Shown in pieces: positions 32,648 through 41,932 of a DNA stretch of 64,000 bases; the stretch's first letter is position 1, and every line of letters starts with the position of its first letter. The DNA comes from Halolamina litorea. Its GTDB lineage: Archaea > Halobacteriota > Halobacteria > Halobacteriales > Haloferacaceae. The notes beneath the pieces are model-generated. The model searched no databases, was not told the DNA's origin, and saw nothing but the letters and a program-made list of their open reading frames with translations. Location of the stretch: positions 1,798,001-1,862,000 of the forward strand of contig NZ_JANHGR010000001.1 in NCBI RefSeq assembly GCF_026616205.1, written 5' to 3'. A program made the translations under genes and the position numbers.

Positions 32648-32711
32648 CAGCCTCGGCATGGCGCTCCGTCCCCGCCGGACGGAGCCGGCGCGAGGTTGCG
32701 CGCCGAGGCTG
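32648..32711. repeat. Structured multi-hairpin element between convergent genes
   Basis: CAGCCTCGGC at 32648-32657 pairs perfectly with GCCGAGGCTG at 32702-32711. Inside, GCTCCGTCC at 32663-32671 pairs with GGACGGAGC at 32677-32685 (9 bp, 5-base loop), and GCGC at 32688-32691 can pair with GCGC at 32698-32701. The whole folds as a three-way junction. It fills the gap between the COG1325 gene and the convergent thioredoxin-like gene and may act as a shared 3' end. Confidence 0.5.
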
Positions 32712-32712
32712 G

Positions 32713-33270
32713 CTACGTCCACTTGATGCTGCAGCCACGCGAGGGTCGGTCCGGAACCGCGACCTCCTCGCCGGCGATGACGGCGTCGATGGCGTCCCGG
32801 ATGTAGAACTCCGTGGGTTCGTCGTCGGGGTTCAGCGCGTCGTCGAGGCGCCCGTGGTACGCGACCGTCCACGAGTCGCCATCGTTTCTCAAAAGGAACG
32901 GGTCCGGCGTGCAGACGGCGCCGTAGGCGCGGGCGACGTCTTGGGTCTCGTCGTGGAGGTAGGCGTCGTAGGCGATCTCGCCGCGCTCGACGTACTCCTG
33001 CATCGTCTCGAAGCTGTCTTCGGGGTACTCCTCGGCGTCGTTGGGGTTGATGCCGACGACGGCGGCGTCGTCGTACTCGGTGACTAGTTCGTTCAGGAGG
33101 TCGAACTTGGCTTTCGCGTACGGACAGTGGTTGCAGGTGAACACCAGCAGCAGCGCACTGCTGTCGCTGAAGGTGTCGAGCGTGTACGTCTCGCCGTCGG
33201 TCCCCCGGAGGGAGAAGCCGGGCGCCTCGTCGCCGCGTGCCAGTTCGGATTCGGATTCGGTTTCGACCAT
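32713..33270 (-). CDS. Thioredoxin-like/AhpC-type redox protein with CNHC motif
   Basis: 185 residues. It is a thioredoxin-fold protein of the redoxin type: PGFSLRGTDGETYTLDTF, then LLVFTCNHCPYAKAKF with Cys46 and Cys49 as the redox pair (CxxC form CNHC), VVGINPNDAEEYPEDSF and VCTPDPFLL with the cis-proline. No signal peptide, so cytosolic. It probably reduces peroxides or disulfides; the resolving partner is unknown. The C-terminus has an extra Cys (RGCSIKWT). Confidence 0.83.
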   Translation of the reverse strand: MVETESESELARGDEAPGFSLRGTDGETYTLDTFSDSSALLLVFTCNHCPYAKAKFDLLNELVTEYDDAAVVGINPNDAEEYPEDSFETMQEYVERGEIAYDAYLHDETQDVARAYGAVCTPDPFLLRNDGDSWTVAYHGRLDDALNPDDEPTEFYIRDAIDAVIAGEEVAVPDRPSRGCSIKWT

Positions 33271-33318
33271 ACGCGCGCTTGGGCCGCGGTCCGGAAGGCC
33301 GTTTCGCCGGTACCGACG

Positions 33319-34689
33319 CTACTCGCCCATGTACGCCGCCTCGCGGGTGTTGCGCATCCGGCGGACGATTTCGAGGTACTCGTCGGTCGACCGTTTGCCG
33401 GCTTTCGCCTCCCGGACGGCCGCACGCTTCTCGGGGTCGGCGAGCACGTCGACGACCATCGACGCCGTCACCTTCGCGGGGAGGAGGTAGGCCATCTCCT
33501 CGTCGACGGCGCCGAACTCGGTGGAGTGGGCCGACCCCTCGAAGCCGCCGGTCCACGGGTGGACCGAGGGGACGATCTGACTCACGTCGCCCATGTCCGT
33601 CGAACCGGTGACGTGCTGGTGCTCGCCGAAGACGGCGTCCTCGCCGATCACGTCGCGGGCGTTGCCGTTGAACGCCGTCACGAGCGTCTCGTCGGTTCGG
33701 AGCGGGAGGTAGCCCGGGAAGTCCTCGATGGTGACGTTGGCGCCGACGGCCATCGCGCCGGACTCGAGTGCGCGGTTTGTCGTCCCGTTGGCGTCCTCGA
33801 TGGCGTCGACGCTCTTGGCGCGGACGTAGGACTCCATGCGCACGTCCGCGGGGACGACGTTGACGCCGTCGCCGCCGTTCGTGACGATGGGGTGGACCCG
33901 GACGTGGTCCTCGTCGGCGAACGTCTCGCGGTTGGCGTTGACGGCGTTCATCCCCGCCATCGCGGCGTTGAGCGCGTTGATCCCCTCCTCGGGCGCGCCC
34001 CCGGCGTGGGACTCCCGGCCCTCGTACTGGACGGTCTTGCCGACGAAGCCGTTCGAAGAGAAGTCACTGCTGACCTCTCGTTCGGGCGTGTCGCTGGCGG
34101 CGTGGATCATCGCCGCACAGTCCACGTCGTCGAAGTAGCCCCGGCGGATCAGTTCCTGTTTGCCGCCGAAGAACTCGATCTCCCCCGAGTCGAGCAGGCC
34201 GCGGCGGTACTCCAGATCGAGGTACTCCTCGGCCGGGACGGCGATGAACTCCACCGCGCCCGGGAGGTCGGCGACGACGCCCGAGGCGACCAGTCCGTAG
34301 GCGGCACCGACGAGGTTCGCCAACTGCGCCTCGTGGCCGCAGGCGTGGCAGGCGCCGGTCTCTGGGTCCGCCGCGGGGTGGCCGGGGTTGACGAGCGCGT
34401 CGAGTTCGCCGAGGACCGCGAAGACGAACTCGTCGTCCTCGGCGTCGGCGGTGTCGGCGTCTGCGTCGTTGCGCCCCCCGGCACGCGCTCGGGCGCCGGT
34501 AACGGCCAGTTCCGTCTCCACGTCGAGGCCGAGGCCCTCGAACGCTTCGGCGACTTTCCGGGTGGTCTCAGTCTCCTTGTAGCCCAGTTCCGGCTCCGCG
34601 TGGACGGACTTCGCGAGGTCGAGGATCGCCTCGTCGTGTTCGTCGATCGTGTCCCGGACCCGTCGCTTCAGTGACTCCGTGTCAGTCAT
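33319..34689 (-). CDS. M20-family amidohydrolase (AbgB/aminobenzoyl-glutamate hydrolase-like)
   Basis: 456 residues. M20/M28-type zinc hydrolase: HAEPELGYKETET, LGELDALVN, ACGHEAQLAN (metal-binding His), FIAVPAEEYLD (Glu pair), YEGRESHAGGAP (dimerisation domain loop) and a C-terminal FEGSAHSTEFGAVD. Members cleave N-acyl amino acids or p-aminobenzoyl-glutamate in the cytosol. Next to it are a DAO-type oxidoreductase and an ornithine cyclodeaminase family gene, which points to amino-acid or N-acyl amino-acid catabolism; the substrate is unproven. Confidence 0.85.
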   Translation of the reverse strand: MTDTESLKRRVRDTIDEHDEAILDLAKSVHAEPELGYKETETTRKVAEAFEGLGLDVETELAVTGARARAGGRNDADADTADAEDDEFVFAVLGELDALVNPGHPAADPETGACHACGHEAQLANLVGAAYGLVASGVVADLPGAVEFIAVPAEEYLDLEYRRGLLDSGEIEFFGGKQELIRRGYFDDVDCAAMIHAASDTPEREVSSDFSSNGFVGKTVQYEGRESHAGGAPEEGINALNAAMAGMNAVNANRETFADEDHVRVHPIVTNGGDGVNVVPADVRMESYVRAKSVDAIEDANGTTNRALESGAMAVGANVTIEDFPGYLPLRTDETLVTAFNGNARDVIGEDAVFGEHQHVTGSTDMGDVSQIVPSVHPWTGGFEGSAHSTEFGAVDEEMAYLLPAKVTASMVVDVLADPEKRAAVREAKAGKRSTDEYLEIVRRMRNTREAAYMGE

Positions 34690-34731
34690 CGCCAGTCACG
34701 ATGCGGGGCGGGGAGATGAGTGTGGCGCCGT

Positions 34732-35898
34732 TCAGGCCACGTTGCGCTCGTGGAGGAGGTCGCCCGACTCGAAGCGGTCGCTCCCCAGCGCGCTCACGTC
34801 GACCGTCGACGCCTCGCCGTCGAGGAGCAGTTCGGCGACGACCTGCCCGGTCGCCGGCGAGTGCTGGAAACCGTGGCCGGAGAACCCGATCGCTTGGACG
34901 AACCCCGGCACCGACTCCTCGATGATCGGGTGGTGGTCCGGCGTGACCGCGTAGAGCCCGGCCCACCCGCGCTTCAGGCGCGTGTCCTCGCCGAAGTAGT
35001 CACAGTAAACCCCCGCTCGCTCGACGGCGTCGACGGCCCAGGGGAGGTCGTGCGTGTCCGAGTAGGCGTCCGGCAAAGGGGTCTCCGGCTCGTCGGCGAA
35101 GTAGCCCCCGACGACCGCGGCACCCTCCCGCTCCGGGCGGAAGTGCGAACTCGTTTCGAGGTCGATGGTGAGCGGGTCGTCCTCGGGAACCGGCCGCTCG
35201 GGGTCGACGACGACCGCCTGCCGGCGGTGTGGCTCGACCGGAACGTCGACTCCGGCCATCGCGGCCAGTTCGGCGGCCCACGGGCCAGCGGCGTTGACCA
35301 CCGCGTCGGCGTCGATCGCCCCGTCGCTCGGCGCGCCATCCCCGTTCACGTCGACGCCGACGACGCGGTCGCCGTCGAGTCGAACGTCGGTGACGGCGGT
35401 GCCGGTCCGGATGTCGACACCCGCCTCGCGGGCGGCGTCGGCGAACCCCTGCAGCGCGAGGTACGGGTCCGCGAAGCCGTCGCGAGCGTGGTACGTCGCC
35501 GCCGTGAGAGTGTCGGGGTCGACGCCCGTGCAGTAGTCGGTCGCCTCCGCGGGCGAGAGGAGGTCGGTCTCGGCCCCGCGCTCGCGCTGCATGGCGACCT
35601 GTTGCTCCAGTCCCGCCGCGGTTTCCTCGGTGCGTGCGAGCATCAGGTAGCCCGTCTGGCGGAAGGAGATGTCGACCCCGAACCGCTCCTCGAAGGACTC
35701 CCAGACCGGCAGGCTCGCGAGCGTGAGGTCGACGTTAACCGCCGTCGAGAACTGCGCCCGGATGCCGCCCAGCGCCCGCGACGTGCTCCCGTCCCCGAGG
35801 CTCCCGCGCTCACAGATCACCACGTCGACGCCGCGGTCGGCGAGGGCGACGGCACTCGACAGCCCGACGATCCCGCCACCCACGATAACGACTCGCAT
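34732..35898 (-). CDS. FAD-dependent oxidoreductase, DAO family (sarcosine/glycine/amino-acid oxidase-like)
   Basis: 388 residues from the ATG at 35898, chosen because MRVVIVGGGIVGLSSAVALA puts the FAD-binding GGGIVG at the N-terminus. It also has GSTSRALGGIRAQFS, VVNAAGPWAAELAAMAGV, DLETSSHFRPEREG and a C-terminal GFSGHGFQHSPATGQVV, the DAO-type substrate/FAD region. It would oxidise an N-methyl or alpha-amino acid and release H2O2 or feed electrons to a carrier. It is divergent from the ornithine cyclodeaminase family gene; an 11-bp palindrome GCCCGACGGGC at 35912-35922 lies in between. Confidence 0.87.
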   Translation of the reverse strand: MRVVIVGGGIVGLSSAVALADRGVDVVICERGSLGDGSTSRALGGIRAQFSTAVNVDLTLASLPVWESFEERFGVDISFRQTGYLMLARTEETAAGLEQQVAMQRERGAETDLLSPAEATDYCTGVDPDTLTAATYHARDGFADPYLALQGFADAAREAGVDIRTGTAVTDVRLDGDRVVGVDVNGDGAPSDGAIDADAVVNAAGPWAAELAAMAGVDVPVEPHRRQAVVVDPERPVPEDDPLTIDLETSSHFRPEREGAAVVGGYFADEPETPLPDAYSDTHDLPWAVDAVERAGVYCDYFGEDTRLKRGWAGLYAVTPDHHPIIEESVPGFVQAIGFSGHGFQHSPATGQVVAELLLDGEASTVDVSALGSDRFESGDLLHERNVA

Positions 35899-36050
35899 AG
35901 CGGAGGCTGAAGCCCGACGGGCAAAAACCGTTGTGCCGAACGTCGCGGAATCAGCCGTGTCACGCCGGCGAGTACTGGCACGGGGCGAGGAGTGATCGAG
36001 CGGTACTGGGTCGCGGCTGTGGCGGACACCCCTGGCGGCGGCCAAGAGCT

Positions 36051-36073
36051 TTCCCCTGCCGCCCGCAGGGGAA
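36051..36073 (+). promoter_or_regulatory. Perfect 9-bp hairpin/operator just before the ornithine cyclodeaminase family gene
   Basis: TTCCCCTGC (36051-36059) and GCAGGGGAA (36065-36073) are exact reverse complements with a 5-base loop, ending three bases before the ATG at 36077. On a leaderless or near-leaderless transcript the site covers the transcription start. It is most simply a repressor operator; it would also fold as RNA and block translation. Confidence 0.5.
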
Positions 36074-36076
36074 CGT

Positions 36077-37045
36077 ATGCGCGTGCTCTCCGACGACGAC
36101 GTTGCGAGCCTGCTGGACCTCGGGGAACTGCTACCGGAGGTCGAGCGGGCCCTCCGCAAACAGGGCCGCGGCGAGACCGAACGGCCGGAGCGCCCCCACT
36201 TCCCGGTCGGCGCCGGGCTCGACGGTGAGGAGCCGCTCGGGACGGGGCTCACGATGCCGGCGTACATCCACGGCGACGACCACTACGCTACCAAGCTTGC
36301 GAGTGTCCACGAGAGGAACGCCGACCGCGGGCTGCCGACGGTGCAAGCCCAGATCGTACTCACCGACGCCCGAACCGGGGAGCCGGCCGGGCTGCTGGCT
36401 GGTACCCGGATCACGAACGCCCGGACCGGCTGTATCGGCGGGCTGTCGGCGAAACGGCTGGCGCCCGGTGACGGGGCGGTCCGGCTGGGGATCATCGGCG
36501 CCGGCACACAGGCCCGTTGGCAGGCGCGGGCTATCGACGCCGCTCGGGGCGTGGAGCGAGCGCGGGTCTACTCGCCGAGTGAGTCGCGGGAGGCGTGTGC
36601 TGCGGACCTCCGAGGGGCGGGTATCGACGCCGGGGCGGTTGACTCCCCCCGAGCGGCAGTCTCGAACGCGGACGTGGTGGTCACGGCGACGACGGCGACC
36701 GAGCCGGTGTTCCCCGGCGACGCACTGGCACCGGGAACCCTCGTCGTCGCCGTCGGCGCGTACACTGCCGAGATGCGCGAACTGGACGAGGCGACAGTCT
36801 CGCGGGCCGCGCGACTGTTCGCGGACGTTCCCGAAGAGGCGGCGGGGACCGGCGACTTCCCAGCCCACGACGCGTCGGCGTTCACGCCGCTATCGGCGGT
36901 CGTTGCGGGGTCTGCGGGGCGGGAATCGGCGGACGACGTGCTCGTGGTCGGCTCAGTCGGCTCGGCCGTGCTCGATGCCGCGGCGGCGACGGCGCTGTTC
37001 GAGCGGGCTGTATCGGAACACGTCGGGCGTCGGCTCCCCCTTTGA
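36077..37045 (+). CDS. Ornithine cyclodeaminase / mu-crystallin family protein
   Basis: 322 residues with the OCD-family pattern: MRVLSDDDVASLLDLGELLP, TMPAYIHGDDHYATKLASVH (substrate site Lys), TRITNARTGCIGGLSAKRLA, and a Rossmann NAD-binding loop LGIIGAGTQARWQARAI. The C-terminal VVGSVGSAVLDAAAAT is the usual family end. Members catalyse ornithine to proline, alanine dehydrogenation or ketimine reduction; the exact reaction is not decided by the sequence. A hairpin operator-like site lies just upstream. Confidence 0.87.
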   Translation: MRVLSDDDVASLLDLGELLPEVERALRKQGRGETERPERPHFPVGAGLDGEEPLGTGLTMPAYIHGDDHYATKLASVHERNADRGLPTVQAQIVLTDARTGEPAGLLAGTRITNARTGCIGGLSAKRLAPGDGAVRLGIIGAGTQARWQARAIDAARGVERARVYSPSESREACAADLRGAGIDAGAVDSPRAAVSNADVVVTATTATEPVFPGDALAPGTLVVAVGAYTAEMRELDEATVSRAARLFADVPEEAAGTGDFPAHDASAFTPLSAVVAGSAGRESADDVLVVGSVGSAVLDAAAATALFERAVSEHVGRRLPL

Positions 37046-37046
37046 A

Positions 37047-37694
37047 CTACTCCTGGACGCCGCCGAAGGGGTCCTCGTCGACGTCACCGGCCGACCGCTC
37101 GACGCCGTCGTCGAAGGGGTCGTCGACCTCCTCGAACTCGCGGAACAGCGAGTCGAAGGCCTTCTGATCATCCATCGAGGAGATGGTCGTGTCGAGGTCC
37201 TCGCGGAGTTCGGCCAGACGGGCTTCGAGCTCCTGGTACTCCGCGTTCTCGTCGAGTTCGGTGTCGGTCTTCTCGGACTCGAGCAGCGCCTTCTTCGAGG
37301 CCAGCGAGAACAGCTCTTGGACCCCGGCGTCGTACGTACTTCGGCGCTCTAAGTCGCCGACGGTGTCGAGAAGCTCCTCCCGGGCGACCGGCTTGACGAG
37401 GTAGTCGTCGAAGCCCATCTGGAGCACGTCGAAGTCGGGTTCGACCGCGGTCACCATCGCGACCTGACAGTCGATGCCGCGCTCGCCGATGGCGTCGAGC
37501 ACCTCGTCGCCCGAGAGGCCGGGCATGCGCCGGTCGAGCAGCACCACGTCCACCTCGGCGTCGAGGTTCTCGAGGGCTTCGCGACCGCCGTACGCGGTGC
37601 GAACGCGGTAGCTATTGCCGAGCCACGCGGCATAGAGATCGGCCAGATCGGACTCGTCCTCGACGACGAGCACGAGAGGGAGGTCTTCGCTCAT
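37047..37694 (-). CDS. Response regulator with HalX domain
   Basis: 215 residues. Receiver domain: acidic pocket VVEDES (E12, D13), phospho-acceptor D54 in VVLLDRRMPGLSG, conserved Lys in YLVKPVAREEL. After a linker, a C-terminal helical HalX domain (YDAGVQELFSLASKKALLES and EARLAELREDLDTTISSM) follows, then a very acidic tail. HalX regulators are specific to haloarchaea and are usually orphans with no DNA-binding domain. Its cognate kinase is unknown. It converges on the OCD gene, one base apart. Confidence 0.9.
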   Translation of the reverse strand: MSEDLPLVLVVEDESDLADLYAAWLGNSYRVRTAYGGREALENLDAEVDVVLLDRRMPGLSGDEVLDAIGERGIDCQVAMVTAVEPDFDVLQMGFDDYLVKPVAREELLDTVGDLERRSTYDAGVQELFSLASKKALLESEKTDTELDENAEYQELEARLAELREDLDTTISSMDDQKAFDSLFREFEEVDDPFDDGVERSAGDVDEDPFGGVQE

Positions 37695-37758
37695 CGGATA
37701 CTGGGAGCAGTTGGCTCTGCCAGAAGACAGTCGTCCGTCTATATCAAAATACCCCTTC

Positions 37759-37783
37759 GTGGCCCGTGATCCCCGAGGGCCAC
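37759..37783 (-). terminator. Inverted repeat and T-rich run downstream of guaB
   Basis: GTGGCCC (37759-37765) and GGGCCAC (37777-37783) are perfect 7-bp reverse complements located just past the guaB stop in its direction of transcription. A T-rich run (TATTTTGATATAG on the minus strand) follows and could stop transcription. It also overlaps the promoter region of the response regulator gene. Confidence 0.4.
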
Positions 37784-37791
37784 CGATCGGG

Positions 37792-39279
<1,488 letters not shown>

Positions 39280-39550
39280 GTAGCCGGTGGCGGGTCTCGG
39301 CCCAAAAACGTTCCGAGACGAACGGCCCCATGGCTCCCGCCCACACGGGTGAACAGCCGTGATAGACCCGCTACCTGCCGTCGGCGGGGAGCGACCCCGA
39401 ACGGGACCTCGATGATCGACGTATCTTCAGTTTTTGCCCCCGAACGGCGATGGGTCGTAGACGAACGGCCAGTTTTGCCGAAGATACGGGTGTGGTTATG
39501 GGGGTCTCTCTCACGCAACGTTTATCGGGTTCTCGGAAGAATCAGTAGGT
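39280..39550. other. Long intergenic region with a 9-bp inverted repeat, no clear gene
   Basis: 271 bases, or 462 if the small open frame after it is not real. On the minus strand it includes the guaB promoter (CGTTTTTGGG). CGTATCTTC at 39420-39428 and GAAGATACG at 39480-39488 are exact reverse complements with a 51-base spacer. Short GAACGG blocks recur several times. A TATA-like GTTTATCGGG at 39519-39528 ends the region. No open frame here has convincing coding properties. Confidence 0.4.
39519..39528 (+). promoter_or_regulatory. TATA-like box before the small open frame and DUF5794 gene
   Basis: GTTTATCGGG lies 22 to 32 bases before the ATG at 39551. It would drive a leaderless transcript of the 62-residue open frame, or a transcript with a long leader for the membrane protein at 39742. 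Confidence 0.45.
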
Positions 39551-39739
39551 ATGGACGTCGACTGTTCCGCCACGTCGCGTATCGCCGGCCACCCGAACGC
39601 ACGCGCCGTCGATTCCCCGAAACCGACGTGGCGAACACTTCGAAGTCCACTCCCGACATTTACAGGATCCACGTTCTTCGGCGGCTATCCGGAATCGGGA
39701 GATCAACGCCGTTCGGCCACGGGTGAGGCCGCCAGCTAG
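39551..39739 (+). CDS. Possible small protein, 62 residues, unknown
   Basis: The frame begins MDVDCSATSRIAG and ends two bases before the DUF5794 start. It sits at the right distance from a TATA-like box for a leaderless gene. Against it, its composition is rich in Ser, Thr, Pro and Arg and not acidic, unlike most proteins here, and I recognise no family. It may be a leader peptide or an untranslated leader; treat it as tentative. Confidence 0.3.
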   Translation: MDVDCSATSRIAGHPNARAVDSPKPTWRTLRSPLPTFTGSTFFGGYPESGDQRRSATGEAAS

Positions 39740-39741
39740 TC

Positions 39742-40716
39742 GTGAGTGTCTCTGACCACCCGATAGCGCTTCGCCTCCAGCAACGCGTCGGCGGCCCGAC
39801 TAAGCTCCTCGCGACCGTCATGGGGCTCCCCCTCGTCGACGGGATCTTCCCCGCGCTGGTCATCGCCGGCGCGCTGACGACCGAAGCCGGCGCCCTCGAC
39901 CCGGGCGGCGTCATCCAGACCGGCCTCCTCATCTTCGGTGGCTCGGCGACCGTCGCCGTCATCCTCGCCGAGATGGACGGCTCCCGCGCCGAGAAGGTCT
40001 CCTCCGTCCTCCTGCTCGGTGCGGTGTTGATCCCGGTCGCCGTCGTCGAGGCGGCGTTCGCGGAGACGCTCCGTTCGGTACTCGACTTCGCTACCTTCCA
40101 GCGCTTCGCCGCGGTGGTGATCCTCGCCATCGCCGCCAAGACCGCGAGCGCCGAGATCGGGACCTACATCCCCAGCCCCGGCACCGTGATCGTGTTCGGG
40201 CTGATCGCCAGCGTCCGTCCCGCCGGGGCGGAGTTGGTCGTCACCGTCGAACCCTCGACGCTGCTGGCGGCCGCCGGCGCCGCCGGCACGGGCGTCGCGT
40301 TCGCCCTCGCCGTCGCGCTCGCGGCGCCGCAGCTACGTGGCGTCGTGGATCTGGACCGCTTCCGCTTCGGGAGTTCGGTGGCACTGGGTGTCCTGGCCAT
40401 CGAAGTGCTCGGCCTGATGCCCGTCGAACAGCCGGTCGCGCTGGCGGTGCTCGGCGTGAGCGCCGTGTTCGCGTACGACCCCGACGCTCAGGTCGGCGCC
40501 GACCCCGGGGCGGCCGCGAGCGAGTTCGACTACACCGTCGACGCCCAGAGCGAGGACCGCCCCGTCGACGGCCCGACTGAGTTGACGGCGCGTGACTACC
40601 CCGAGGACCGTGACGAGACCGTCTTCGGTGCCGACGGCGGCACCGAGGTCGACGTCGAGGACCGCCCCGCTGACGCCCCTTCCACCGACGAGCCCGAACG
40701 CCCGCCGTACCTGTAA
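39742..40716 (+). CDS. DUF5794 family haloarchaeal membrane protein
   Basis: 324 residues from a GTG at 39742 (VSVSDHPIALRLQQRVGG). About seven hydrophobic segments fill the first 230 residues (LLATVMGLPLVDGIFPALVI through LAVLGVSAVFAYD), followed by a cytoplasmic acidic tail of about 90 residues rich in Asp and Pro. The length and start fit DUF5794 as I remember it. The role is unknown; a transporter-like fold is possible. Confidence 0.7.
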   Translation: MSVSDHPIALRLQQRVGGPTKLLATVMGLPLVDGIFPALVIAGALTTEAGALDPGGVIQTGLLIFGGSATVAVILAEMDGSRAEKVSSVLLLGAVLIPVAVVEAAFAETLRSVLDFATFQRFAAVVILAIAAKTASAEIGTYIPSPGTVIVFGLIASVRPAGAELVVTVEPSTLLAAAGAAGTGVAFALAVALAAPQLRGVVDLDRFRFGSSVALGVLAIEVLGLMPVEQPVALAVLGVSAVFAYDPDAQVGADPGAAASEFDYTVDAQSEDRPVDGPTELTARDYPEDRDETVFGADGGTEVDVEDRPADAPSTDEPERPPYL

Positions 40717-40749
40717 CGTCGGCGTTCGGACCCCTACGGGCCTCACTAT

Positions 40750-41085
40750 TCAGTTCTCTGACTCGAGAAGCCCCGCGCGCTCCCGGTACTCGTCGGGACT
40801 CACTTCCCCCCGAGCGAGTGCCAGCCGGAGCGCGTCCCGGGCGGCATCCCGTCGTCCCTCTCGGACCAACCGAGCGGCGGTAGCGGTACCCAGAACGAAC
40901 ACGACGAAGACGACGACGAGCCAGCCGACGACGAGGGCGTCCGTGAGCGTCGAGTCGACGGGTCCCGTGTCGCTGGGCAACCCGACCAGTATGGGGATCA
41001 GGAGGACGATGGCGAGCATCGGGAGCAGGATTACCGACGTGCTGGCGAGAACCGGCCACTCCAAGGTGTTGCCGTCGGAACTCAT
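40750..41085 (-). CDS. Small membrane protein with C-terminal SHOCT-like motif
   Basis: 111 residues: two membrane helices (VLASTSVILLPMLAIVLLIP and TLTDALVVGWLVVVFVVFVL) and a short C-terminal helix ALARGEVSPDEYRERAGLLE that fits the SHOCT oligomerisation motif. SHOCT domains mark small membrane proteins of unknown role, often in signalling. It is next to a membrane-anchored regulator gene on the same strand. Confidence 0.68.
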   Translation of the reverse strand: MSSDGNTLEWPVLASTSVILLPMLAIVLLIPILVGLPSDTGPVDSTLTDALVVGWLVVVFVVFVLGTATAARLVREGRRDAARDALRLALARGEVSPDEYRERAGLLESEN

Positions 41086-41148
41086 ACCGACGCTACGCCC
41101 GCGGCCCACTTGGTTATACGCCGGATGCCGGGACCGCGCGCCGGCGGC

Positions 41149-41883
41149 TCACCGGCTCCGGAGCCACCAGACGGCGCCGACGCCGAGTAACACCGTCAGC
41201 CCGCCGAGGAAGAAGAGGAGTCCCGGCGGGAGGGAAATCGCCGCCTGGGCTGCCGCCGAACTGGTCGGCTCGGCGGCCTGCGTCGAAGTGGCAACGGCCT
41301 CCGCGGTCGGCGTGGGCGTCGCCTCCGCGATGCTTATGCCGCCACCGCTCTCCGGCGTCGGCGTCGGTGTCGACGACGCCGTCGCCGCGAGGTCGGCGTC
41401 AGCTCCCTGATCGGCCGGCGGGGCGCTGGCGGTCCCGAACGGCAACGACAGGTCGCCGAAGTACGCCTGTACGAGTACGCTCGTCAGCCCCAGCGCCGCG
41501 ATGGCGCCGATGAGTCTGGAGAGGGCGGCTTTCAGGCCGGTCGTGTCGTCCTCGGTGCCGGCGTAGACGATCAGCGGCGCGTCCGCCGGGCCGTACACCT
41601 GCATCTCGCGGCCCTTCTCCGAGTAGACCGTGTCCACCGGCTCGATCAGGCCGGCGTCTTCGAGTTTGCCGATGTGGTACTGGGCGTTCTGCAGCGAGAG
41701 GTCCTGTCGGTCGGCGATGCCCGAGGGGGTGGCGGGGTCGTCGTGGAACGCCCGCAACATCGACCGGGCGGTGTCCGAGGAGAGCGCGGCGAGGGTTTCG
41801 CCCGCCTCGTCGCTGTCGACGCCGAGCACCCGTGGTTCGGGGTCGGGGTCGGCGTCCGGGGTGGAGGGTAGGAGGTCGACCAT
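41149..41883 (-). CDS. Winged-helix ArsR-like regulator with two C-terminal membrane helices
   Basis: 244 residues. Residues of about 30-95 form a winged helix-turn-helix: SDTARSMLRAFHDDPATPSG, LSLQNAQYHIGKLEDAGLIE and a wing ending YGPADAPLIVY. A membrane helix at about 115-140 follows (LIGAIAALGLTSVLVQAYFG), then a Thr/Pro/Ser-rich outside linker and a last helix (LLFFLGGLTVLLGVGAVWWL). A DNA-binding domain tethered to the membrane with an outside linker is typical of haloarchaeal one-component regulators. The signal and targets are unknown. Confidence 0.75.
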   Translation of the reverse strand: MVDLLPSTPDADPDPEPRVLGVDSDEAGETLAALSSDTARSMLRAFHDDPATPSGIADRQDLSLQNAQYHIGKLEDAGLIEPVDTVYSEKGREMQVYGPADAPLIVYAGTEDDTTGLKAALSRLIGAIAALGLTSVLVQAYFGDLSLPFGTASAPPADQGADADLAATASSTPTPTPESGGGISIAEATPTPTAEAVATSTQAAEPTSSAAAQAAISLPPGLLFFLGGLTVLLGVGAVWWLRSR

Positions 41884-41932
41884 GCAGTCCCAGTTTTACA
41901 CGCTGGGTTGAAACTCTGTCCCCTCCCTGTGG

